Assembly (NCBI RefSeq): GCF_003369565.1 | Contig: NZ_PIOD01000011.1 | Span: 1 to 64,000 of the forward strand | Direction: 5' to 3' | Length of the DNA stretch: 64,000 bases | Origin: Oceanobacillus chungangensis | GTDB taxonomy: Bacteria > Bacillota > Bacilli > Bacillales > Amphibacillaceae | Notes under the pieces: model-generated | What the model saw: the letters and a program-made list of their open reading frames with translations, nothing else | The model's database searches: none | What the model was told of the DNA's origin: nothing | Part shown: positions 25,096 to 32,462 of the stretch, in pieces | Numbering within the stretch: position 1 is the first letter of the stretch | How the letters are laid out: each line of letters opens with the position of its first letter | Made by a program: the position numbers and the translations under genes

Positions 25096-25329
25096 ATGAA
25101 ATTAAATAATAAAAATTTTGAACATAATGATTCAAATCACGAAACCGATGCTCAATTAGATGAGCTTATTGAAATTGGTAAGAATTTGATTAAAGTGAGT
25201 GATTCTATTTCCGCGGATATATTATTACATTCTCTTGAAGAGTCTCAAAAAAGAAATGAAATATACGAGATGCAGAAACAGATTAACTATTTAAAGACTG
25301 AACTTGAAAAATTAAGAAAAAATAATTAG
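25096..25329 (+). CDS. coiled-coil small protein, 77 aa (plus strand)
   Basis: Charged N-terminus, a helical middle (LDELIEIGKNLIKVSDSISA) and a C-terminal coiled coil (YEMQKQINYLKTELEKLRKN). GGGGGC precedes the ATG. It resembles the 24,719 gene in layout, suggesting a related pair. It ends about 120 bp before the site half that adjoins the second recombinase. Whether the pair serves that recombinase is unknown. Confidence 0.6.
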   Translation: MKLNNKNFEHNDSNHETDAQLDELIEIGKNLIKVSDSISADILLHSLEESQKRNEIYEMQKQINYLKTELEKLRKNN

Positions 25330-25452
25330 AGAATTATTATTACCATCACCAGAATTACTAAATTTTTTGATAGAGCATCGTAATGAGATGGTTACTTCCC
25401 AGGTCTCTTTTTATGTCACAGTTTGTGTCAAATGCGACATAAATACTCCCGT

Positions 25453-25490
25453 TCTCATCTTCAACTAACCTGCCCCTTTAGTTCAATAAC
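25453..25490 (-). repeat. attC-like site 26, left half
   Basis: TTCAACTAACCTGCCCCTTT then AGTTCAATAAC. The right half is at 26,471-26,505; the recombinase pseudogene occupies the loop position between them. Confidence 0.85.
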
Positions 25491-25596
25491 AATTTTAACA
25501 TTAAATCCCGCTCAAATCACCTGAATATTTTTAAAACTTATTTTATTAAACTGAGTGGAAATGATGTTGATAATAATATTTTTGGAGTGAACAATT

Positions 25597-26435
25597 ATGT
25601 TATTATCGGATGCTGCAAAGAGTTACGAGGCAGATAAGAGAATTGAGGGCTTTTCAGCACAAACATTAAATGCTTATAGGCTTCAGGCAAAGCTACTTAT
25701 TGATTATTTTGAAAATATCAATATAGATAAGATAACAACCCTACAACTGAAGAATTATTTAGCTGAATCAAGTAATAGTTTAAAGCCTTCAAGTTTGTCA
25801 CATCGTATTAGATTTTTACGTTCCTTATTTCGGTGGTTACACGAGGAAGGTTTCAGTGAGTTAAATCCTGCTAGTAAAATAAAGGAACCGAGAGTTGGAA
25901 AGCGTATTCAAAAATTCCTTACTGAAAGAGAAATCGAATATTTAAGAGATGCTTGCTTTTCTCCAATGGAAAAAGCCTTATTTGAATTTATGTTTTCTAC
26001 TGGTTGTCGAATAGGAGAAATTGTTACTTTGGATCGAATAGTATTAATTGGGGAAGTCAATCTGCCATTGTTCGTGGTAAAGGAGATAAGGAGCGAGAAG
26101 TTTACTTTAATATCCGATGCGATATTTGGCTAAAGAAACATCTAGATACTAGATACGATAATGATCCAGCTATATTTGTCACAGAACGCTCTCCACATAG
26201 AATGAGCATTGCTCAGATGAGGTATATCATTAAACGTATTTCCAAACGAGCAGGAATAAATAAAACGATTCACCATCACCAATTAGGGCACAGTTACGCA
26301 ACGCACCTGTTAAATAATGGTGCCCCACTAGAAGTTATTCAAAGCCTATTAGGTCACGAGAAAAGTGAAACCACAAGGATTTATGCAGAACTAAGCGGTA
26401 GACTGCGACAAGAGTTTTATAGAAAATACTTCTAG
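25597..26435 (+). pseudogene. second tyrosine recombinase, frameshifted
   Basis: Close homologue of the 12,738 gene. One A is missing near 26,036 (CGAATAG against CGAAATAG), shifting the frame after GEIVTLDR. In addition, the catalytic HPHQLRH is HHHQLGH, so the second Arg is lost; Lys, final His and Tyr remain. The ATG has TTTTGGAGTG upstream. It ends GRLRQEFYRKYF, the probable original C-terminus of the family. Doubly inactive. Confidence 0.85.
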
Positions 26436-26441
26436 AATATT

Positions 26442-26477
26442 AAAGAGCAACGCATATTATAACACGTTGCTCTTTTC
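26442..26477. terminator. terminator stem after second recombinase
   Basis: AAAGAGCAACG / CGTTGCTCTTT, 11 bp perfect, then TT on the plus strand. It also forms the base of the site-26 loop. Confidence 0.7.
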
Positions 26478-26505
26478 AACTATTGCACCAGTTAGTTCAA
26501 CAAGA
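26471..26505 (-). repeat. attC-like site 26, right half
   Basis: TTTTCAACTATTGCACCAGT then TAGTTCAACAAG, directly after the recombinase terminator and 6 bp before the stop of the DUF2199 gene. Confidence 0.85.
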
Positions 26506-26510
26506 AAAAG

Positions 26511-27038
26511 CTATTGTTGCTCCCCTCCTTCACATAACTCTTCGGAAATCAGCTTTACACGTTCAATTGTAATACCTTCTCTTTGTTCAACTGCTAAAGG
26601 ATGGCTTGTTGGTTCTAGTTCAATAAATGGGCTTACCCCTACTGAACGAGTATGGACCATTGTTTTTAAATTTAATGTTTCAGGATAACAAGGAATGGAT
26701 GTTGATAACCAACCAAACATCGGTTCAAGTTCCTTTTCTCTGCCTTCTACTTCCCAATAATCATTGGTTTTATTAAAATTCGCTTCGCTCAATGAAATCC
26801 AGACATCCCATATAAATGGCTCATTCCCATCTACTATGGGGATTTCAATACATCCACGAATAAAAAAATGCTCATCGTCAATAATGCACAAATCTTCATT
26901 CATCTCGACTCTGCTTTCTTGCTCTTCTGTTGGTATATCATAAAAATAATCAGGAACAGGACTTCCATAACTCATTGGAAGTTCATCGTGATATTTTCCG
27001 CAACATTTGCAAAAAAAACCTTCAATATGTTTACTCAT
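26511..27038 (-). CDS. DUF2199 domain protein
   Basis: 175 residues. The family signature is clear: a zinc-binding-like CKCCGKYHDELP near the N-terminus, PDYFYDIPTEEQESR, EDLCIIDDEHFFIRGCIEIP and VWISLSEANF. DUF2199 proteins are cytoplasmic with unknown role, frequent as single accessory genes. Stop 6 bp from site 26, start 53 bp from site 27. Confidence 0.85.
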   Translation of the reverse strand: MSKHIEGFFCKCCGKYHDELPMSYGSPVPDYFYDIPTEEQESRVEMNEDLCIIDDEHFFIRGCIEIPIVDGNEPFIWDVWISLSEANFNKTNDYWEVEGREKELEPMFGWLSTSIPCYPETLNLKTMVHTRSVGVSPFIELEPTSHPLAVEQREGITIERVKLISEELCEGGEQQ

Positions 27039-27090
27039 TTTTTATCCCCCATAAATCCAGATAGTATTCTATTCGATATTTATTAATCCA

Positions 27091-27180
27091 TTCCTTCTTG
27101 CACTAACCTGCCACTTTAGTAAAAAAAGACCGCCGTGACGATCTCCTTGTTGCGCTAACGCACCATTTAGTTGAATAAGA
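27091..27180 (-). repeat. attC-like site 27 (complete)
   Basis: Left half TGCACTAACCTGCCACTTTA, loop GACCGCCGTGACGATCTCC, right half GCACCATTTAGTTGAATAAG; the next stop codon begins 2 bp later. A good reference copy. Confidence 0.9.
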
Positions 27181-27181
27181 T

Positions 27182-27349
27182 TTATTTATCATTAATAAAG
27201 CAACCCACCATTGAAACTATTAAACCTAAAATAGAGATTCCAAATCCTATTTTTGTTCCACTTGAATATCCAAGTCCCGTTGAACTGTATACTAATATAA
27301 TTGCAATACCAAAAAGTATTATTGCTATCCCTAAGAGAGCAATTTTCAT
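27182..27349 (-). CDS. small two-helix membrane protein, 55 aa
   Basis: MKIALLGIAIILFGIAIILV and IGFGISILGLIVSMVGCFI flank a Gly/Ser-rich turn (STGLGYSSGT). AGGAGG sits seven bases before the ATG, and the start is 19 bp from site 28. Unknown function. Confidence 0.65.
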   Translation of the reverse strand: MKIALLGIAIILFGIAIILVYSSTGLGYSSGTKIGFGISILGLIVSMVGCFINDK

Positions 27350-27367
27350 ATATTACCTCCTCCTGGC

Positions 27368-27462
27368 TTATTCAACAATCCTGCCCCGTTGAAAAAAGAG
27401 CCTCTATACAGTTCAACGATCTTCAAGTAAAGCACCAGTTAGCTTAAGTACATTATTTCACA
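27368..27462 (-). repeat. attC-like site 28 (complete)
   Basis: Left half TTCAACAATCCTGCCCCGTT, loop AGAGCCTC, right half AAGCACCAGTTAGCTTAAGT with the TTATTTCACAA extension. Confidence 0.85.
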
Positions 27463-27478
27463 AACTTACCATATATTA

Positions 27479-28303
27479 TCAATTATGATTAAGAGAATCT
27501 TCAATTCGATCCAACCATTCATTTACTAAGTTATTAAAAAGTTCTGGCTGTTCAATTTGCAAATTATGACCTGCTTTATCCAATACAGCAAAAGTTCCTC
27601 GTGTATACTTGTTTATTATATCAAGCGCATCTTTGTATCCAACAGAAGAGTCTTGTCTCCCTAAGAGGAATAAACTAGGTTTATGAAAATCAGATTGATC
27701 AATCTCAAAAGTAAAACCATATTTATTCTTAACCATATTTAAAAACTTTTCATCTCCAATTTTACAACCACTTATAATTTCTTGGTTGTATCTTAGCCAA
27801 ATGTATTCATCAAGCACAACGTTATTGCTTCTAAAATCTTTTAATTCTTCCTTTGATAATTTTTCAATGAATCTTTCATCTGTTTTCAATATTTTATGTT
27901 TCTCAACTGTTCTTTTTTCTGGAAAAGGAATAATAACAGGACAAATAAATGCTGCACCAAGTACCTTGTCTTTCTGCTTTTGAATAACGCCCCTAGCTAG
28001 GTAGCCACCGTATGATTCTCCAACGATTATGTATTCTTGATTAGGAATTATTGCTTGGATAAATTCTAAAACAGCCTCCAGCATTTCATCACAACTATTT
28101 ATGTCATTATATTTTTTTGTTAATCCCATACCAGGTAGATCAATATAAATACGTCTCCATCCATCCCTCTTTGTAAATATAGGTTCCATACATCCAGTCA
28201 TTAATCTATGGTCGGGAGAATAACCGTGTATCATTAGAATTGGTTTACCCTCCCCAAAATCTTTATAATGTATTTCTGCTTGACGAACTTTGCAATATGC
28301 CAA
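27479..28303 (-). CDS. alpha/beta hydrolase
   Basis: 274 residues. The fold motifs are present: HGYSPD oxyanion loop, nucleophile Ser97 in VGESYGGY, acid Asp in LLGRQDSS, His in DKAGHNLQ. Cytoplasmic; substrate unknown (esterase or lactonase-like). Single gene between sites 28 and 29. Confidence 0.85.
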   Translation of the reverse strand: MAYCKVRQAEIHYKDFGEGKPILMIHGYSPDHRLMTGCMEPIFTKRDGWRRIYIDLPGMGLTKKYNDINSCDEMLEAVLEFIQAIIPNQEYIIVGESYGGYLARGVIQKQKDKVLGAAFICPVIIPFPEKRTVEKHKILKTDERFIEKLSKEELKDFRSNNVVLDEYIWLRYNQEIISGCKIGDEKFLNMVKNKYGFTFEIDQSDFHKPSLFLLGRQDSSVGYKDALDIINKYTRGTFAVLDKAGHNLQIEQPELFNNLVNEWLDRIEDSLNHN

Positions 28304-28372
28304 ATCTCAGCCCTCTTTCCTAAAAAAAATTCTTAATTGAAACTGTATAATACAATATTCCCTGTGTGGAAT

Positions 28373-28440
28373 TTCTTGTTCTATTAACCTTCCCCTTTAG
28401 CACAATAGCTGCCATTCAACTAAAGCACCAGTTAATGGAA
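28373..28440 (-). repeat. attC-like site 29 (complete, short loop)
   Basis: Left half TCTATTAACCTTCCCCTTTA, loop ATAGCTGCC, right half AAGCACCAGTTAATGGAATA. Confidence 0.8.
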
Positions 28441-28465
28441 TAACTAAATCAATTATTTTTTCTAT

Positions 28466-28494
28466 TATTAAAGCCTCGTTAGTACATTGAAGAA
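28466..28494 (-). repeat. attC-like half-site 30
   Basis: TTAAAGCCTCGTTAGTACAT then TGAAG, a left-half-like copy just after site 29; a scar of a lost cassette. Confidence 0.55.
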
Positions 28495-28521
28495 TTAAGT
28501 ATTGCTATTATGAAAGTTGTT

Positions 28522-29031
28522 TCATAGATTTCTACTTTTACCTTTTGATTTAATGATAATATTCACACCCGTTGCTTCACCACCTTCAATGTGGTTTTCC
28601 ATATTCGACACATCAATATTTGTCCTAATTTTTACGTGTTTGTTTTCTTTACCCTTTAGCATAATTTCATAAGGAGCATCGTTATTCATAAGTGATACCA
28701 TTGGTAGGTCATCTTTATATACTAATTCCTCATAAAATTCAACGGAGAACTGGACATCATTGTTACTGCAGTTTTTAAAAGGAAGTTCACACTCTGCCTG
28801 CAATGTTTTCTCATTTATCATTGCAAAACTACAATTACTTTCTTCTTCCGAATAGGAAACGGCATAAATACCTGTTGCAAAGGTTTTTTGAAACGAATTA
28901 ACTGCAAACGTGGGAGCAAAAATTACGATTAAAATGGCAATAATTACAAATCGCCAATGATATTTCTTCAAAGATTTCACAAGTAAATATAGACCTAAAA
29001 TCAGTAAAAGTAAGGTCGTAATTCCTACAGA
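28522..29031 (-). CDS. membrane-anchored protein, 5' end cut at a site
   Basis: The 152 residues from the GTG at 28,980 begin KSLKKYHWRFVIIAILIVIF, then an extracellular domain. In frame upstream, the sequence continues WSVGITTLLLLILGLYLLVK, a second helix, but no start codon is found before half-site 31. The gene therefore seems truncated at its 5' end by a recombination at that half-site. Not recognised. Confidence 0.55.
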   Translation of the reverse strand, partial: SVGITTLLLLILGLYLLVKSLKKYHWRFVIIAILIVIFAPTFAVNSFQKTFATGIYAVSYSEEESNCSFAMINEKTLQAECELPFKNCSNNDVQFSVEFYEELVYKDDLPMVSLMNNDAPYEIMLKGKENKHVKIRTNIDVSNMENHIEGGEATGVNIIIKSKGKSRNL

Positions 29032-29052
29032 CCATTTAGTTTAATTAGCATA
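29022..29052 (-). repeat. attC-like half-site 31
   Basis: CAGACCATTTAGTTTAATTA, a right-half remnant fused to the 5' end of the gene at 28,522. Confidence 0.5.
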
Positions 29053-29061
29053 AAAGGCTAT

Positions 29062-29313
29062 CTATTTACTAAAAACCAAAACATTATCTACAAAAATCTT
29101 GCATTTTATTGTAAAAATACCACCGAGGCTTACTTTAATATTTTTTGTAATTAAATCATTGTCTTTAAGAATTCCTCTCAAAGTTGCTCTCAATGCGATA
29201 CCTAAATTTTCATCCTGTAATTTACCATCAATGTATAACTCTTCACCATTAAACCAGGTATTAACCATTTGAATATGGTGTCCTTCAAATGTAACATCAA
29301 ACATTTTTTTCAT
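29062..29313 (-). CDS. hypothetical small protein, 83 aa
   Basis: MKKMFDVTFEGHHIQMVNTW, then a beta-rich soluble domain with LGIALRATLRGIL and KVSLGGIFTIKCKIFVDN. GGAGGGG precedes the ATG. No signal peptide. Not recognised. Confidence 0.65.
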   Translation of the reverse strand: MKKMFDVTFEGHHIQMVNTWFNGEELYIDGKLQDENLGIALRATLRGILKDNDLITKNIKVSLGGIFTIKCKIFVDNVLVFSK

Positions 29314-29379
29314 AATTTATCCCCTCCTACCTTTACAGCATATACGAATTAGAAAACGAAAGGTTCCCAAGGATTTTAT

Positions 29380-29412
29380 TTGCACACTAACCTGCCCCAA
29401 TAGTATAAGAAC
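29380..29412 (-). repeat. attC-like left half-site 32
   Basis: TGCACACTAACCTGCCCCAA then TAGTATAAG; the right half is absent and a 35-codon gene follows. Confidence 0.7.
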
Positions 29413-29414
29413 TC

Positions 29415-29522
29415 CTACTTTTTCTTATAATTACGTTTTACGAATGCAAAGATAGCCCATCCAATAATAATTATCAAACCTATAAATATAATTTGTGCAA
29501 TTGCCGAACTAAGGTCAAACAT
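29415..29522 (-). CDS. 35-aa single-helix membrane peptide
   Basis: MFDLSSAIAQIIFIGLIIII, then GWAIFAFVKRNYKKK. GGGGAGGAA precedes the ATG. Same length and layout as the peptide at 11,504, and its stop likewise abuts a left half-site. Confidence 0.6.
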   Translation of the reverse strand: MFDLSSAIAQIIFIGLIIIIGWAIFAFVKRNYKKK

Positions 29523-29568
29523 AAAAATTCCTCCCCAACCTCGAAATTTACCATAAAAATCCATACCC

Positions 29569-29660
29569 CTTGTTAAACTATTCTGCCCCTTTAGTAAAAA
29601 AAGACCGCCGTATTGACGATCTCCTTGTTATGCTAAAGCACCATATAGTCTAAGAACATC
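29569..29660 (-). repeat. attC-like site 33 (complete)
   Basis: Left half TTAAACTATTCTGCCCCTTT, loop GACCGCCGTATTGACGATC, right half AAGCACCATATAGTCTAAGA. Confidence 0.85.
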
Positions 29661-29713
29661 TTTTCACAAACTTTATTTATTTTTAGTGAACAACATTTAT
29701 TTTTCAACGGCGG

Positions 29714-30028
29714 TTATTTATAGCTATTAGTATGATGACTTGGCGAAAATGCGTTTTTTAATGCACTTATTATTCCAGGCACAAGAAAAAAGATGCCAAA
29801 AAAGACAGTAAGTAAATTTAATTGTGGTGTTTCATAAAAAGTAAACCATTCTATAAAAATTGACGATTCAGTAATTCTCCCAAGTAATGTTCCATCAATC
29901 TCTCTATAATTAGGTAACCATCCCGTTGCTTCAAATGTAATAAAGATTATCTGTGATAATAAAAATACACCAATAGAAGTTACCCAATATTTTTTCAAAA
30001 ACGGAACACGTTTTTGTTTATCAGCCAA
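29714..30028 (-). CDS. small membrane protein, ~104 aa
   Basis: Two helices: WVTSIGVFLLSQIIFITFEA and LLTVFFGIFFLVPGIISALK, with an outside loop between. The TTG at 30,028 has AAGGGTGG upstream; an upstream GTG overlaps it. Not recognised. Confidence 0.6.
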   Translation of the reverse strand: MADKQKRVPFLKKYWVTSIGVFLLSQIIFITFEATGWLPNYREIDGTLLGRITESSIFIEWFTFYETPQLNLLTVFFGIFFLVPGIISALKNAFSPSHHTNSYK

Positions 30029-30114
30029 GCAATATCCCACCCTTCATTAAATATCTACATCTTTTTTATTATATCATTTACAATATTAACAGAATATCCC
30101 AAAATTTATTATTA

Positions 30115-30172
30115 AAAAAGTTCAATTTGATAATCACCTTGTTATACTCTTGCACCAGTTAGTACAATAAAA
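30115..30172 (-). repeat. attC-like site 34 (right half and part loop)
   Basis: Loop AAGTTCAATTTGATAATCAC and right half CTTGCACCAGTTAGTACAAT; no left half. Confidence 0.75.
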
Positions 30173-30180
30173 CATTCATA

Positions 30181-30458
30181 TTACATTTTTTTCTGTAACA
30201 CCATAATACTAAGACTATTACCACAAAATACAAGTGCCATCCAAACATAAATCATTGTTTTAACTTTATCAACATTGGATTTGTAAATTGATAATAAAAT
30301 CCTTGAAACACAAACCCTAAAAGTATAAGTATAAAAGCTATTTGACTTGATTTAGCAATAATCGCCTGTCCACGTTCATCTTTTCCTTGATTTGAAACAA
30401 AACCTATATAAACACCTAAACTTATTACTATTAAAATTACCGTTATTATAAACAACAC
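30181..30458 (-). pseudogene. frameshifted membrane protein paired with XRE regulator
   Basis: The first frame gives 68 residues with two helices and GKDERGQAIIAKSSQIAF, then stops after FTNPMLIKLKQ. One extra base there would continue into MIYVWMALVFCGNSLSIMVL to a TAA at 30,181. The overlap ATGA at the break would permit re-initiation. Small membrane proteins of this kind commonly follow a XRE regulator, as at 36,209. Confidence 0.55.
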
Positions 30459-30460
30459 TT

Positions 30461-30679
30461 CTATTTTTCCTCCTTATATTGAAATACTTTTTCTATACCT
30501 ACACCAAAAACATTTGCTATGTCAAAAGCCAAAGTTAAAGATGGGGTGTACCTGTTTTTTTCTATTGAGATTATCGTCTGTCTGCTAACCCCCGATTTTT
30601 CGGCTAATTCTTTCTGCGTCATTTTGTGTTCAGCTCTCAAAACCGCAATTCTATTAGATAGTGCTTTATCCTGGTCCAC
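30461..30679 (-). CDS. XRE/Cro-family regulator, 72 aa
   Basis: One helix-turn-helix: RIAVLRAEHKMTQKELAEKS then GVSRQTIISIEKNRYTPS. It is short, all DNA-binding domain, and probably acts as a dimer. GTG start with AAGGAGG upstream. It is two bases from the downstream membrane gene. Two tandem dyads before the start suggest autoregulation. Confidence 0.85.
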   Translation of the reverse strand: MDQDKALSNRIAVLRAEHKMTQKELAEKSGVSRQTIISIEKNRYTPSLTLAFDIANVFGVGIEKVFQYKEEK

Positions 30680-30699
30680 TCTAAATTACATACCTCCTT

Positions 30700-30738
30700 A
30701 GTAAAAGATTCTTTACTTATAGTAAAATACACTTTACT
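30700..30738. promoter_or_regulatory. two tandem operator-like dyads
   Basis: AGTAAAAGATTCTTTACT (30700-30717) and AGTAAAATACACTTTACT (30721-30738): the same AGTAAA-N6-TTTACT dyad twice, 21 bp apart, just upstream of the XRE gene. The spacing equals two helical turns, suggesting cooperative dimers. Confidence 0.65.
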
Positions 30739-30801
30739 AAATGTCGAGTTTGCTTTACAACTAAATTTACAAAAAAAGGATGTGATAGATTTAAGTCTCT
30801 T

Positions 30802-30867
30802 TATCACCATCCTGCCCCTATAGTTCAATAATCTAAAATTTCTTGTTTAACAATCGCACCAGTTAGT
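30802..30867 (-). repeat. attC-like site 35 (interrupted by IS110)
   Basis: Left half TATCACCATCCTGCCCCTAT then AGTTCAATAA; right half TCGCACCAGTTAGT, after which the IS110 element begins. Confidence 0.85.
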
Positions 30868-31115
30868 CATACATGTAGCGCAAGACCAGCGCTACACCAC
30901 AGAGAATGAAAATGAATTTAGTTTGGCTATACTGATTCTACCGCTGGATGAGGAAGGTCGATCAACTATGGTGCATTAGAGCCCTTCAGTTAGTCTGACT
31001 CCTTCGACCACGGTGCATCACAGACTGTCGCTCCCTTACGGGAAGCACTCATGGTAGATTAATCCTTTTCTGGTTGTTGCACCAGCCTCTAATAATTTAT
31101 GCCGTAGAAAGAATG
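30868..31115 (+). ncRNA. candidate bridge RNA of the IS110 element
   Basis: The ~250-bp non-coding left end. 5' stem GTAGCGC/GCGCTAC, then GGTGC (30970-30974), complementary to GCACC of the target; CAGTTAGTC (30987-30995), identical to the target-left end junction; and CATGGTAG (31050-31057), like the right junction. This is the arrangement expected of target and donor guides. Transcription is not shown. Confidence 0.55.
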
Positions 31116-31121
31116 TTTTCA

Positions 31122-32344
31122 ATGGATGTAATCATTGAAAGAGCCTGTGGTATGGATGTCCACAAAGACAACATTACTGCATGTATCATCACTCCAGAAG
31201 GAAAGGAGATTGAAACATTTTAAACTAAAACGTTATTTCTAATTCAGTTGGTTGACTGGGTTAAGAAGCATAGATGTACCCATGTGGCAATGGAAAGTAC
31301 AAGTGTCTACTGGAAACCTATTGTCAACTTACTAGAAGCAGAAGACATTGAGTTTCTAGTTGTGAATGCCGAACATATTAAATCTGTACCTGGACGAAAA
31401 ACCGATGTGAAAGATGCCGAATGGATTGCCAAACTACTTCGCCAGGATTACTCAGAGCTAGTTTCATCCCAGACAGAAACCAACGAGAGTTGCGTGAACT
31501 TGTTCGTTATCGTCGAAGTATCATTGAAGAGCGCGCTAGACAACATAATCGGATTCAAAAAGTTTTAGAAGGAGCAAATATAAAGCTTGGCTCTGTTGTT
31601 TCCGATATTATGGGAGTTTCAGCTCGTGATATGCTTCGTGAAATCGCCGATGGCGAAAATGATCCTGAAAAACTAGCAAACTTTGCGAGACGAACTATGA
31701 AAAAGAAAAAGGACAAACTTAAACTCGCACTTCAAGGTTATATTAGTGATCATCAACGACTGATGATTAAGACTATTTTAACCCATATTGACTTCCTAAC
31801 AGAACAAATCGATATGTTAGATCAAGAGGTCGCCAATAGGGTGAGTATCTATCAAGAAGATGTAGAGCGTTTAGATTCCATTCCAGGCATTGCGACAAGA
31901 ATCGCTGAACAAATGCTTGCAGAACTTGGAACAGATATTGAGAACCAATTTCCTAGCGCATCTCAAATGTGCTCTTGGGCGGGATTAGTTCCTGGAAACA
32001 ACGAAAGCGCTGGAAAACGGAAATCTTCAAAAACTAAAAATGGAAACAAATACTTAAAATCAGCTTTAATTGAAGCAGCCCATTCTGTAAGAGGATCTAA
32101 AAACTATCTGGGTGCACTTTATCGGCGAACTGCAGCACAAAAAGGTAAAAAGCGTGCAGGAATCGTAGTTGCACACGCCATTCTACGTATCAATTATTAT
32201 TTACTAACCCGTAAAGAAATTTACGTAGACTTAGGTGAAGATCACTTTGAAAAACAAAAACAACAATCAATTGTTCGGCATTCACTTCGAAGACTGGAAA
32301 GTCTAGGATATACAGTTTCAATTGTTGAACCAGAAGCGTCTTAA
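31122..32344 (+). pseudogene. IS110 transposase (DEDD), broken
   Basis: RuvC-like N-terminus with CGMDVHKDNITAC, MESTSVYWKP and DVKDAEWIAKLLR; C-terminal Transposase_20 domain with RLDSIPGIATRIAEQ, SWAGLVPGNNESAGKRK and the conserved Ser. An in-frame TAA at 31,221 and a frameshift at about 31,430-31,460 (between AKLLR and SFIPDRNQREL) inactivate it. The C-terminal 307 codons remain open. Confidence 0.85.
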
Positions 32345-32462
32345 ACTGTCCCATCTAATTTCAATAGATTTTGGAATCTGGCGCTCTCCCCTTTTAAAAA
32401 AAAATGAATGAGCTGCGTCTTATTTAGTGTTGCCTTTTTATCAATATTTTAGAATTTAATTT

